The notes under the pieces were generated by a model. That model worked only from the letters and a program-made list of their open reading frames with translations, had not been told where the DNA came from and did not search any database. This document shows, one piece after another, positions 1 through 7,500 of a stretch of 7,922 bases of DNA (position 1 is its first letter; each line of letters opens with the position of its first letter). Origin of the DNA: an uncultured Paludibacter sp. (GTDB taxonomy: Bacteria > Bacteroidota > Bacteroidia > Bacteroidales > Paludibacteraceae); assembly GCA_937897985.1 (NCBI GenBank), contig CALCBD010000042.1, forward strand, positions 1 through 7,922, in the 5' to 3' direction. The position numbers and the translations under genes are program-made.

Positions 1-22
1 GTTTTATAAATGCACTACGGGT
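1..22 (+). repeat. Left arm of terminal inverted repeat
   Basis: Bases 2-22 are the exact reverse complement of bases 7901-7921 (21 of 21); base 1 does not pair with base 7922. The core reads TGCACTACGGGT towards the interior. Read outwards from base 22 the repeat begins ACCCGTAGTGC. As far as I recall, IS982-family ends start with AC, so this could be the edge of such an element lying to the left. It could instead be the tip of a 7.9-kb element occupying the window. The match itself is certain; its meaning is inferred. Confidence 0.85.
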
Positions 23-99
23 TAATTAAACAATTTAATACTGCTGTTTCACAGTGGGAAAATGCATTCATGAATTGGATTGATAAACTTTATAAATAA
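10..99 (+). pseudogene. Possible 3' remnant of a gene cut at the left repeat
   Basis: One frame stays open from the ATG at base 10, inside the terminal repeat, to a TAA at 97-99, giving 29 residues rich in aromatic residues (QWENAFMNWIDKLYK at the C-terminus). An in-frame TAA precedes the ATG, and the other two forward frames close within about 30 bases. Codons from base 22 on look like the tail of a real soluble protein, so I read this as the last 25 or so codons of an older gene whose front was replaced by repeat DNA. The ATG would then be supplied by the repeat by chance. I do not recognise the family, and a chance ORF of this length is entirely possible. Confidence 0.3.
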
Positions 100-278
100 G
101 ACATTAGATACTTTACACATCGAATCCAAAACTAAAAAAACTTAGCTCTCTATATAATTAATCCGTCATTTCCCGTTTTGCTGGTTCTTTTGATAAATAA
201 TAAAATTAGAATTCATAATAATTTCTTATTTTCGCTTTACAAAACGATTTTATAAGATTTATAAAAAAAACAGGAACA

Positions 279-1391
279 TTGCTTGACGCCTTAATACATA
301 TCAATATTGCGCAAACGCTGTTTGCAGCCATTATCATCGTTTTTACAAAACGGCCATTAAACATTACCGATAAGTTGCTTTCAGTATGGTTGGTGTTTGT
401 TATGTGTTTTTTTATCCTGAAGCTCGTACATAGGGGTTTTCAGGATCAGGTTGATTCTGATATGATTGGCCGTGGAGCTATTATTGCACTGTCATTTCCA
501 TCCTTTTTATATTTGTATGTAAAGTATCTGATTTCTGGCGCAAGCAAATTCAAGGTATTCGACTTAATCCATTTCCTGCCTTTTGGATTTATAAGTATCT
601 TTATTATGTTCATATCTTATAATTATCATGAATTTCATACCTTATTATACCCCGACGGACAAATTGGACTTGCCTTGATTTTGTTTGGTATAATATCCAT
701 ATCTACTTTTTCAACTTATGGGTATTTAACTTTCCGGTTATTGAACCAATATCGTAAAACTGTCGACAATTTATATTCTTTCCACAATACCAATGTCAGT
801 TTAAAATGGATGCAGACACTTGTGCTTATCTTTTACATCTATTATGCACTAGCCATTGTGTTTAATGGCTTGAGTAAATTGTTAGAAATTGATTTCAGGA
901 TATCAAATATTATGATTCCGGTTTATACATTTTTTATTTATGTGATCAGTTTCAGGGGTTATGTGCAACCTAAATTGTTGAACGAAAAACAAGAGAAGAA
1001 AGAGCCTGTAGAATCATATCAGAAATCAGGATTGAAAAAAAACGATGCCATTGTATATGCAAAGACGATCAGTCAGTTGATGGAACAGGAAAAGTTATGG
1101 TTGAACCCCGAAGTCAACCTGAAGGAAATTTCCCAACATACAGGTATACCACAGCATTATATCACACAAGTATTAAACGAAGAGCTCAACAAAAACCTCT
1201 ATACATTCGTAAATGAATTTCGTGCCAACGAGGTGATTCGTTTGTTCAAAGAAGAAAAATACAAAAACTGGAGTATTACAGCCGTTGCATTCGAAGCCGG
1301 CTTTAATTCCAAGTCGTCATTCAATACATTTTTCAAAAAACATACCGGTAAAACTCCTTCGGAATACCGGAAAAATATGATGGTTGCATAA
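279..1391 (+). CDS. AraC-family regulator with 7-helix membrane domain
   Basis: This is a 370-residue one-component transcription regulator. Residues 1-230 hold about seven hydrophobic stretches (roughly 5-24, 32-51, 67-85, 96-114, 128-153, 178-198, 209-228), so the N-terminus is probably an integral membrane sensor. A charged linker (about 231-255, EKQEKKEPVESYQ) leads to a C-terminal AraC/XylS domain: first helix-turn-helix at about 280-300, second at about 331-355, ending in the family signature AGFNSKSSFNTFFKKHTGKTPSEYR (shown here as AGFNSKSS at 340-347 and GKTPSEYR at 357-364). The start is TTG at 279: the frame upstream is open only to the TAA at 219-221 and has no ATG, and starting at the next Met (42) would lose helix 1. 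There is no clear ribosome site. It lies 398 bases upstream of, and points toward, the efflux genes, so it is a likely regulator of them; ligand and targets are unknown. Confidence 0.88.
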   Translation: MLDALIHINIAQTLFAAIIIVFTKRPLNITDKLLSVWLVFVMCFFILKLVHRGFQDQVDSDMIGRGAIIALSFPSFLYLYVKYLISGASKFKVFDLIHFLPFGFISIFIMFISYNYHEFHTLLYPDGQIGLALILFGIISISTFSTYGYLTFRLLNQYRKTVDNLYSFHNTNVSLKWMQTLVLIFYIYYALAIVFNGLSKLLEIDFRISNIMIPVYTFFIYVISFRGYVQPKLLNEKQEKKEPVESYQKSGLKKNDAIVYAKTISQLMEQEKLWLNPEVNLKEISQHTGIPQHYITQVLNEELNKNLYTFVNEFRANEVIRLFKEEKYKNWSITAVAFEAGFNSKSSFNTFFKKHTGKTPSEYRKNMMVA

Positions 1392-1471
1392 CTCTCCCAT
1401 AAAATAAGAATACAATTAGAACGCAGATCGAACGAATCCAGCTAATTATAGACGGATTTAATTCTAATTTG

Positions 1472-1491
1472 CAATTTGATTAATCAAATTG
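1472..1491. repeat. Perfect 20-base palindrome
   Basis: CAATTTGATT is followed at once by its exact reverse complement AATCAAATTG, with no spacer. The absence of a loop favours a protein-binding site for a dimer over an RNA hairpin, although an AT-rich palindrome can also arise by chance. It sits inside the larger inverted repeat at 1420-1575, about 80 bases past the stop of the regulator gene. Confidence 0.55.
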
Positions 1492-1507
1492 TACGGATCA
1501 TAAAACT

Positions 1508-1525
1508 GTTTCGACTGGTCGAAAC
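1508..1525. repeat. Palindrome GTTTCGAC-TG-GTCGAAAC
   Basis: Two perfect 8-base arms (1508-1515 and 1518-1525) flank a 2-base spacer. It is more GC-rich than its surroundings, which makes chance less likely. Its right arm contains GGTCGAA, a motif that recurs at 1696-1702, nearer the efflux operon. A dimeric regulator site is a reasonable guess; an RNA fold with a 2-base loop would need the inner pair opened. Confidence 0.5.
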
Positions 1526-1562
1526 CAATCCGAAAAAAATCCGTATTCATTAGCTCAATCAG

Positions 1563-1591
1563 TTGGATCCGCGTTCCTATTAGTTTATTTG
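1563..1591 (+). promoter_or_regulatory. Weak candidate promoter for the efflux operon
   Basis: TTG at 1563-1565 lies 18 bases before TTTATTTG at 1584-1591, which resembles the Bacteroidota pattern of a -33 TTTG and a -7 TAnnTTTG but has T in place of the conserved A. If used, it would give an untranslated leader of about 190 bases. A looser -7-like string, TAATTTAG at 1740-1747, lies closer to the gene but has no -33 partner at normal spacing. Neither is strong. Confidence 0.22.
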
Positions 1592-1693
1592 GCTACCAAA
1601 AGCCGGATGATCATTAAAAATAATTGTTTTTCTATTTTCTCCCCTAATTAACACAACTATCTGTATTTAAATAATATACATGTCCTTCCTTTA

Positions 1694-1735
1694 AAGGTCG
1701 AACCAATTAATTGTACTACCTACACGGGAAGGTCG
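1694..1735 (+). promoter_or_regulatory. AAGGTCG direct repeat, candidate regulator site
   Basis: AAGGTCG occurs at 1694-1700 and again at 1729-1735, 35 bases apart (about 3.3 helix turns), each followed within 4-6 bases by AATT or a similar AT run. The first copy overlaps the palindrome CCTTTAAAGG (1688-1697). AraC-family proteins usually bind direct repeats with two half-sites, so this is a plausible place for the upstream regulator to act, 55-96 bases before the tolC-like start codon. The repeat is seen; the binding is inferred. Confidence 0.35.
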
Positions 1736-1789
1736 TATATAATTTAGTATTGCCGTTTCTTTGCTTCGTAAAATTTAAAAATATGAAGC

Positions 1790-3115
1790 ATGAAGAAAAT
1801 GTTTTTGATACTTATTAGTGGTTGTTTGTTCACCGGCACTTTGTTTTCTCAGGTAGATTCGCTGCATGAGAATCTTCTACGCCAGGCTTTAGAACACAAT
1901 TACCAAATACAAAAGGCGCAACTTGATATAGAAAACAGCCAATCGCAGGTAAAGCAGGTTCGCTCCTATGCATTACCTCAAATATCAGGTTCGGTTGATG
2001 TAAAGCACTATATGGCGATGCCTACCGTAGTTATTCCCGGAGCAATGTTTGGTTTAAACCATGATATTGAAACACACATGGGAAGGCCTAATAATGGTGA
2101 TGCCGGTATCACCGCTTCCAACCTGATTATTAACCAATCGTTTTTGTATGATTTAAAAACAGCTAAAAGTTCGGCTGAGTTGTACAAATTGCTTAAAATC
2201 AAAACTGAAGATGACGTTATTTACCAGCTCAGTTACTCCTATTATTATTACCTGACAAGTATGGAAAGCCTGAAAATTCTTCAGGAAAACATTTCCATCT
2301 TACAGGAAAATAAGACAATCACTACTCATTTGATTAATAACGATATGGCTTTGTCGACCGACACCAGCCGGATTGAGTTAAGAATCAATGAACTGGATAA
2401 ACAGGAGAATCTTTTGAATTCATCTTTGCTTGAACAGAAAAACAGGATCAAATTACTGATTGGTAATGAAAATTTTATATTTCCCGATTCAGTAAGGGAT
2501 ATTGAACATGATTATAGTAATCAGGCTATTGAGTTACCCGATTCGACAAGCAGAATTGATATTCAAATTCTTGAAAAACAATTAGCCATACAAAACTTAC
2601 AAATAAAGAAAGCAAAGGCGGCCTACATCCCTACCCTTTCGGTTTACGCCTCATATGGATATAATGCCCAACAGGATAATTTTAAAGACGTTTTTCAATC
2701 GGATAATTGGAATAACCAGTCGCTCGTGGGTGTGAAGGCCACGATACCCATTTTTTCCGGCGGAAGGAATAATGAAAAGGTACAGCAGGCAAAGTTAAAC
2801 TACAAAATAGCGCAAAACAACCTGGCAATGGCAAAACAAAATTACAATCAGGAGAAAAAAGAAACTTTCAATAAATACTTTGAAATGCAAAAGAACTGTG
2901 AAATCCAGCATAAGAGTATAAAACTATCAGAGGATATTTACAAAGTTTCGTTGCTGAAATATCAAAAAGGAATTTTATCCTTAACAGACTTGTTAACTGC
3001 GAGTTCTGACCTGAGTAATGCAAAACTAAATTATACAAAAAGCTTATTGGATTTGTATATGGCAGAACTGGACGTGTTGCAATCAAATGGCCAATTGGGT
3101 TCATTAATTAAATAG
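1790..3115 (+). CDS. TolC-family outer-membrane efflux protein
   Basis: This is a 441-residue outer-membrane factor, the exit duct of a tripartite efflux pump. An N-terminal signal peptide (MKK, then a hydrophobic run to about residue 19) probably ends at LFS-Q21. ISGC at 9-12 resembles a lipobox, but only 11 residues precede the Cys, so ordinary signal-peptidase cleavage is preferred. Two related halves of long amphipathic helices follow, as in TolC: helical blocks near 22-60 and 120-225, then 255-280 and 325-430. Family signatures are YIPTLSVYASYGYN (279-292), the strand GVKATIPIFSGG (314-325), and YQKGILSLTDLL (391-402). Length is normal for the family. The start is the ATG at 1790; the ATG at 1783 is in another frame. 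The leader is A-rich without a Shine-Dalgarno site. It is first in a four-gene run, 22 bases before the adaptor gene. Confidence 0.93.
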   Translation: MKKMFLILISGCLFTGTLFSQVDSLHENLLRQALEHNYQIQKAQLDIENSQSQVKQVRSYALPQISGSVDVKHYMAMPTVVIPGAMFGLNHDIETHMGRPNNGDAGITASNLIINQSFLYDLKTAKSSAELYKLLKIKTEDDVIYQLSYSYYYYLTSMESLKILQENISILQENKTITTHLINNDMALSTDTSRIELRINELDKQENLLNSSLLEQKNRIKLLIGNENFIFPDSVRDIEHDYSNQAIELPDSTSRIDIQILEKQLAIQNLQIKKAKAAYIPTLSVYASYGYNAQQDNFKDVFQSDNWNNQSLVGVKATIPIFSGGRNNEKVQQAKLNYKIAQNNLAMAKQNYNQEKKETFNKYFEMQKNCEIQHKSIKLSEDIYKVSLLKYQKGILSLTDLLTASSDLSNAKLNYTKSLLDLYMAELDVLQSNGQLGSLIK

Positions 3116-3137
3116 TAAATAAATAAAAAACATAGAT

Positions 3138-4199
3138 ATGAAAAAGCTGAAAATAAAAGGTATACTGCAAATTGTATTAGCGATTGTCATTATTCTGGGA
3201 ATTGTATGGAGATTACAGGCTAATAAAACGAACAATCAAAAAGAAGCCCAAATGGCTAATTTAAAAGCAAATGCTATTCCTGTAAAAGTCGATACGGTGA
3301 AATGTTCTGATTTTGTACAAAACATTGAGGTTTCAGGGCTGGTTAAAAACAAAACCGATTTGGTCCTTTTTCCCGAAACCCAGGGACGCATTATTAAGAT
3401 TTTCAAGGATAAAGGTGATTGGGTAAACAAAGGTGATAAAATTGTTCAGGTTGACAATTCTGTACTTCAGGAACAATATCAGCTTGCAAAAACAAATTAC
3501 CAAATGAGCAAGCTTGATTATGAGCGAATGAAAAATCTGGTTGCTAATGATGCGGTTACTAAAAAGAACATGGAAGATATCGAGCTGAAATATACGAAGT
3601 CAAAAGCTGATTTGGCACAAACGGCCCGAATGCTCGAAAATACAACGATCACAGCACCTGTTTCGGGTTATATCAACGATACTTATTACGAACAGGGAAT
3701 GCTTATTTCAGGTAGTGTAAAGCTTTGCAACATTATCAGTAAGAATAAGCTGACTATTGATGCCGAAGTCAATGGTTTGGACCTTTCAATGGTCAACAAA
3801 GGTGATGTGGTTGGTCTCAAAGTAGATGAATATCCCAACAATGAGTTTTCAGGAAGAATCACTGATATTGCCCAGAAAGCCACTTCAAACAGCCGTTTTA
3901 CTATTGAGGTAACTATTGATGAAAATGATTTGCTGAAAGCAGGCATGTTTGCTACGGTAACCATCGACAAAACACTAAACAATGTCATTTTGATTAGCCG
4001 TAATGCCATTTCAGGTTCCCTGCAAAATGCTTCGGTATTTGTAGTTAAGCACAACACCTTGGTTGAGCAACCGATTCAAATCAGCCGGTCTTTCGGCGAT
4101 CAGGTTGAAGTAACTAATGGTTTAGTGCCGGGTGAAGTCTTTGTATCATCAGGCGTTATCAATCTTTACGATTCTGCAAAAGTTCAAATTATAAATTAA
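3138..4199 (+). CDS. HlyD/AcrA-family periplasmic adaptor of RND efflux
   Basis: This is a 353-residue membrane-fusion protein that links the pump to the outer-membrane duct. Residues 8-24 form a hydrophobic N-terminal segment without a lipobox Cys, so it is probably held by an uncleaved inner-membrane anchor. The barrel-sandwich (lipoyl-like) domain is split as expected, with halves at about 76-107 (GRIIKIFKDKGDWVNKGDKI) and 170-200 (ITAPVSGYI). Between them lies a helical hairpin at about 108-166. A beta-barrel domain covers about 203-277, ending in the common KAGMFATVTI (267-276), and a membrane-proximal domain covers about 280-352 (GLVPGEVFVSSGV). The hairpin is fairly short but within family range. 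There is no Shine-Dalgarno site, and translation may benefit from the tight operon. The substrate cannot be read from the sequence. Confidence 0.92.
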   Translation: MKKLKIKGILQIVLAIVIILGIVWRLQANKTNNQKEAQMANLKANAIPVKVDTVKCSDFVQNIEVSGLVKNKTDLVLFPETQGRIIKIFKDKGDWVNKGDKIVQVDNSVLQEQYQLAKTNYQMSKLDYERMKNLVANDAVTKKNMEDIELKYTKSKADLAQTARMLENTTITAPVSGYINDTYYEQGMLISGSVKLCNIISKNKLTIDAEVNGLDLSMVNKGDVVGLKVDEYPNNEFSGRITDIAQKATSNSRFTIEVTIDENDLLKAGMFATVTIDKTLNNVILISRNAISGSLQNASVFVVKHNTLVEQPIQISRSFGDQVEVTNGLVPGEVFVSSGVINLYDSAKVQIIN

Positions 4200-4204
4200 A
4201 GTTC

Positions 4205-4588
4205 ATGAGAAAAATAATAAGTATTGCAGCCATAGTTCTACTGGTTTCTTTTAAAAGTTTTGGACAAACGGATAAAGATGGCATTAAGGGAACATGGCTT
4301 ACATATAACAAACAGCTTAAGGTCGAATTTGACAAATTGAATGATGGTTATCAGGCCAAAGTTGTATGGAAATCTGAGGATGCAGACAAGGACATCAAAA
4401 TTGGCGATGTGATTATTATTAATTTGAAGTATAATCCTGCTGAGAAGAAATATGTTGATGGTACTTTAATGGCAAAAGGAACAAAAGTGGATTGTCAGGT
4501 TCAACGTGTAAATGAAAAGACAATCAAGATAATCATGAGTAAGGGATTTCTAAAAAAAGAAGTTATCTGGACACGAATTAATAATTAA
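4205..4588 (+). CDS. Small secreted DUF2147-like protein within efflux operon
   Basis: This 127-residue protein has a clean signal peptide (MRKIISIAAIVLLVSFKSFG, likely cleavage before Q21), so it should be periplasmic or surface-exposed. The mature part is mostly predicted beta-strand and matches the outline of DUF2147 proteins as I remember them: an opening GTW (29-31), a middle GDVIIINLKYNPAEKKYVDGTL (here 67-88, key residues G67, D68, N73, G86) and a closing hydrophobic-aromatic strand EVIWTRI (119-125). One Cys (97) is present, so no internal disulfide. It starts 5 bases after the adaptor stop and ends 6 bases before the pump start, so it is almost surely co-transcribed. No enzyme motif is visible. 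It might assist or sense the pump, but that is inference from position. DUF2147 membership is moderate; the gene itself is solid. Confidence 0.8.
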   Translation: MRKIISIAAIVLLVSFKSFGQTDKDGIKGTWLTYNKQLKVEFDKLNDGYQAKVVWKSEDADKDIKIGDVIIINLKYNPAEKKYVDGTLMAKGTKVDCQVQRVNEKTIKIIMSKGFLKKEVIWTRINN

Positions 4589-4594
4589 AAGAAT

Positions 4595-7500
4595 ATGAAT
4601 ATATCAAATATATCCATCAAACGCCCAACGGTTCCCATAGTTTTACTCATTGTAACTATTCTTGCCGGCGTGTTTTTAGGAACAAAATTAAAATATGAAC
4701 TGATACCTGATATCAGCTCATCGACCATTGTAGTAACTACCGCCTATCCGGGTGCAAGTGCCCGTGATATAGAAAAATCGGTAACCATACCTGTTGAGGA
4801 TGCTCTTGCGCGGATGGAAGGTATTGACGAAATGCTATCTTCTTCGATGGAAGGTGTGAGTATGGTAAGGATTATGATGAACATGGATGTTGATGGAGAC
4901 AAGGCTTTACAGGATGCAAAGGCAAAGATTGATCAGATCAAAAGAACGCTTCCAAAAGATATTTATGAGCCTTCGGTTTCGTCTGTCGACCTGAGTGCAT
5001 TGCCTATTATTACCATTGGGGCAACGTCCAATTTATCGAATACCGATTTTTATGACTTGATTGACAAAACAATCCAACCTGCCTTATCACAAATTCCGGG
5101 TGTAGCCAATGTCAATATTGTTGGAGGTACACAAAAGGAAATTGAAGTTAATATCAACAAAACCAAACTGGAAGCATTTGACCTGACTATGAAGCAGGTG
5201 GTTCAAATGGTAGGAGCTTCTAATGTTGAATTTCCTGCTGGAAAAATTGAAGATGCTACCGGTCAGCTCAAAATCAGGTTGGTCGGAAGGTACAAGTCTT
5301 TGAGCCAATTACAAAATACAGTTGTGGGTTATTCAAACAAAGGTGATGCTATTTATCTGGATGAAATTGCAGATGTGTTCGAAGGGACAAAAGATGTAAA
5401 AACCATTGCCAAAATCAACGGTGTTGAAGCCATTGGCCTGGAAATATCTAAACAAAAAGATGCCAATGCAGTTGATGTAAGCCGTTTGGTACATGAAGAA
5501 TTAAATAAACTGGAAACAAGTTCAGCCAGCTCCGGATTGCATTTTATTGTTTCGAACGACAATTCGGTGTTTACGCTCAGCGCAGCTAAAGCTGTAGGTG
5601 GCGACCTGATCATGGCCATTGTCCTTGTTTCCCTGATTATGCTTTTATTTCTCAAAAGCTACAGAAATACAATTTTCGTACTTGTAACCATTCCTACATC
5701 GCTTATTGCCACCTTTATTGTGATGTATGTTCTCAATTTCTCACTTGACCTGATTAGTTTAACATCGCTTTCATTAGTGGTGGGTTCTGTGGTGGACGAT
5801 GCCATTGTTGTTATTGAGAATATCCACAGGCATATGGAAATGGGAAAAACCAGGTTGCAAGCCACAAAAGATAGCATGAGTGAAATTGGCATCACATTAG
5901 TTTCTACCACTGCTGTTTTAGCGGCTGTATTTATACCTATTTCTTTTGTTACAGGTATTACGGGACAAATCTTGCATGAATATGCTATCATCATCGTAGC
6001 TGCCATGTTGTTTAGTTTGTTGTTTACGTTTACGCTTGTGCCATTACTTACATCAAGGTTTGCCAAGATTGAAATTCCAAAAGAGAATTTTGTAAGCAGG
6101 ATACTTGACAATTTCGAAAGGTTTTTGGATAAGGTTGCCCGATGGATTACAAGGCTGCTAAATTGGACTTTACATCATAAATTGATAACCACAGGTGCTA
6201 TTTTAGTTGCCTTTGCAGCCAGTATATGGCTAATTCCTGCGGGTTTTATCGGTACATCATTTATCGATGCAGGCGACAGGGGAAATGCCATTATAAGAAT
6301 TGAATTACCCCGGTCGACCACTATACATGAAAACCTTAAAGTTAGCTCACAGGTTGAAAAAATTATTTTAAGCCAACCTGAAGTAGAAAACTTATATACT
6401 ACTGTTGGAAAACGCACAGGTGGTTTTGCTTCTGGCGACAATGAAACTCCTTATTATACCGAGTTCAATGTTATTTTCGTACCTTCTGATAAGCGTGATA
6501 AAAGCTCAGAAAACCTGGCCCGCATTTTACGCTATAAAATAGAAGAAAAAATACCCGGAATTAAAGTGAGTGCGGCCAATGTGAACATTATGGGTAACGA
6601 GGATATACCGATAAAGATTTATGTAAAAGGTAATGATTTGGATAGCATCTATAAAGGCTCGGAAGAGGTTTGTGATATGCTGAAGTCGATTCACGGAACT
6701 ACTGAAGTTGAAAATTCATTGAATTTTGGCAGTCCTGAATATCAGGTACATTTCGACAGGGATAAAATGGCATATTACGGACTTACTATTGGCGGAGTGT
6801 CGAAAGATATTCAAATGGCTTTTGCCGGTAATACGGATAATAAATACCGCATTGGTGATAATGAATATGATATCAATGTACGTTATGACCAGTTCGACAG
6901 ACAAAAGAAGTCCGATCTCGAATCTTTAAGATTTAATACAAACCGTGGTATTGTGACTTTATCGCAATTTGCAACCATTGTTCAGGGTCAAGGCCCGAGC
7001 GTTTTGGAAAGATATGCCAGAAGTTCTTCTGCTACGGTTACCTGTCAACTTGTAGGTGTCTCACAGGGGCAGGCACAAGCACAATTCGAACAGTTGGTAA
7101 AAGAAAAAGGTTTGCCGGATGGTGTTACATTCGATTATTCGAAGATGTCGAAAATGATGAACGAATCCTTTGCTTCGTTAGCCGTAGCCTTTATTGCTGC
7201 CATTCTGTTTATGTATTTAATCATGGTATTACTGTACAATAATTGGCTACATCCGTTTGTGGTTTTATTCACCATTCCTTTGGCAATTATAGGAGCCTTA
7301 TTTGCCTTGGCACTTGCCAACCAAAACCTGAGTATGTTTACTGCTTTAGGGATTATTATGCTCGCCGGGCTGGTCGCGAAGAATGCTATTTTGGTGATCG
7401 ACTTTGCCAACGACTTACTGACTCAGGGAAAAGAACTCGTAGAAGCCATTACAGAAGCCGTATTATTGCGCTTCAGGGCTATTCTTATGACCAATATTTC

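Larger units (their letters stand above)
1420..1575. repeat. Imperfect 40-base inverted repeat (cruciform-like element)
   Basis: Bases 1420-1459 and 1537-1575 are inverted copies. By eye about three quarters of positions pair, including unbroken blocks at both ends of the arms: AACGC (1420-1424) with GCGTT (1571-1575), AGCTAAT (1440-1446) with ATTAGCT (1549-1555), and ACGGATTT (1452-1459) with AAATCCGT (1537-1544). The 77-base interior holds two further palindromes listed separately. The layout suits a multi-branched RNA fold, a transcription terminator for the upstream regulator gene, or a decayed MITE-like element. No poly-T run follows it directly. The pairing is seen; the function is not known. 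Confidence 0.6.
1392..1789. other. 398-base non-coding gap with dense dyad symmetry
   Basis: No open frame with a credible start fills this gap. It contains, in order, a long imperfect inverted repeat enclosing two tight palindromes (1420-1575), a short ATGATCAT palindrome (1607-1614), a CCTTTAAAGG palindrome (1688-1697) and an AAGGTCG direct repeat (1694-1700 and 1729-1735). The promoter of the efflux operon should lie here, and probably also the end of the araC-type transcript. A structured untranslated leader or a degenerate repeat element are both possible. Confidence 0.75.

Noticed and set aside
127..134. CAAAACTA, an exact reverse-strand match to the -7 consensus TAnnTTTG
   Set aside because: No -33 partner at the expected spacing, and it would read leftward against the coding tail with no reverse-strand gene there. 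One chance match is expected in AT-rich DNA.
100..278. Gap before the regulator gene, searched for a promoter
   Set aside because: Only partial matches were found (TTCTTTTG at 185-192, TATTTTCG at 227-234), without -33 partners. A promoter must exist here or further left, but I cannot place it.
3686..4057. 123-codon reverse-strand ORF inside the adaptor gene
   Set aside because: Antisense shadow of the adaptor's beta-barrel coding region, with no promoter or recognisable domain.
5659..6111. 150-codon reverse-strand ORF inside the RND pump gene
   Set aside because: Antisense shadow of a strongly conserved membrane-coding region; composition is Ser/Thr/Ile-rich and no domain is recognisable.
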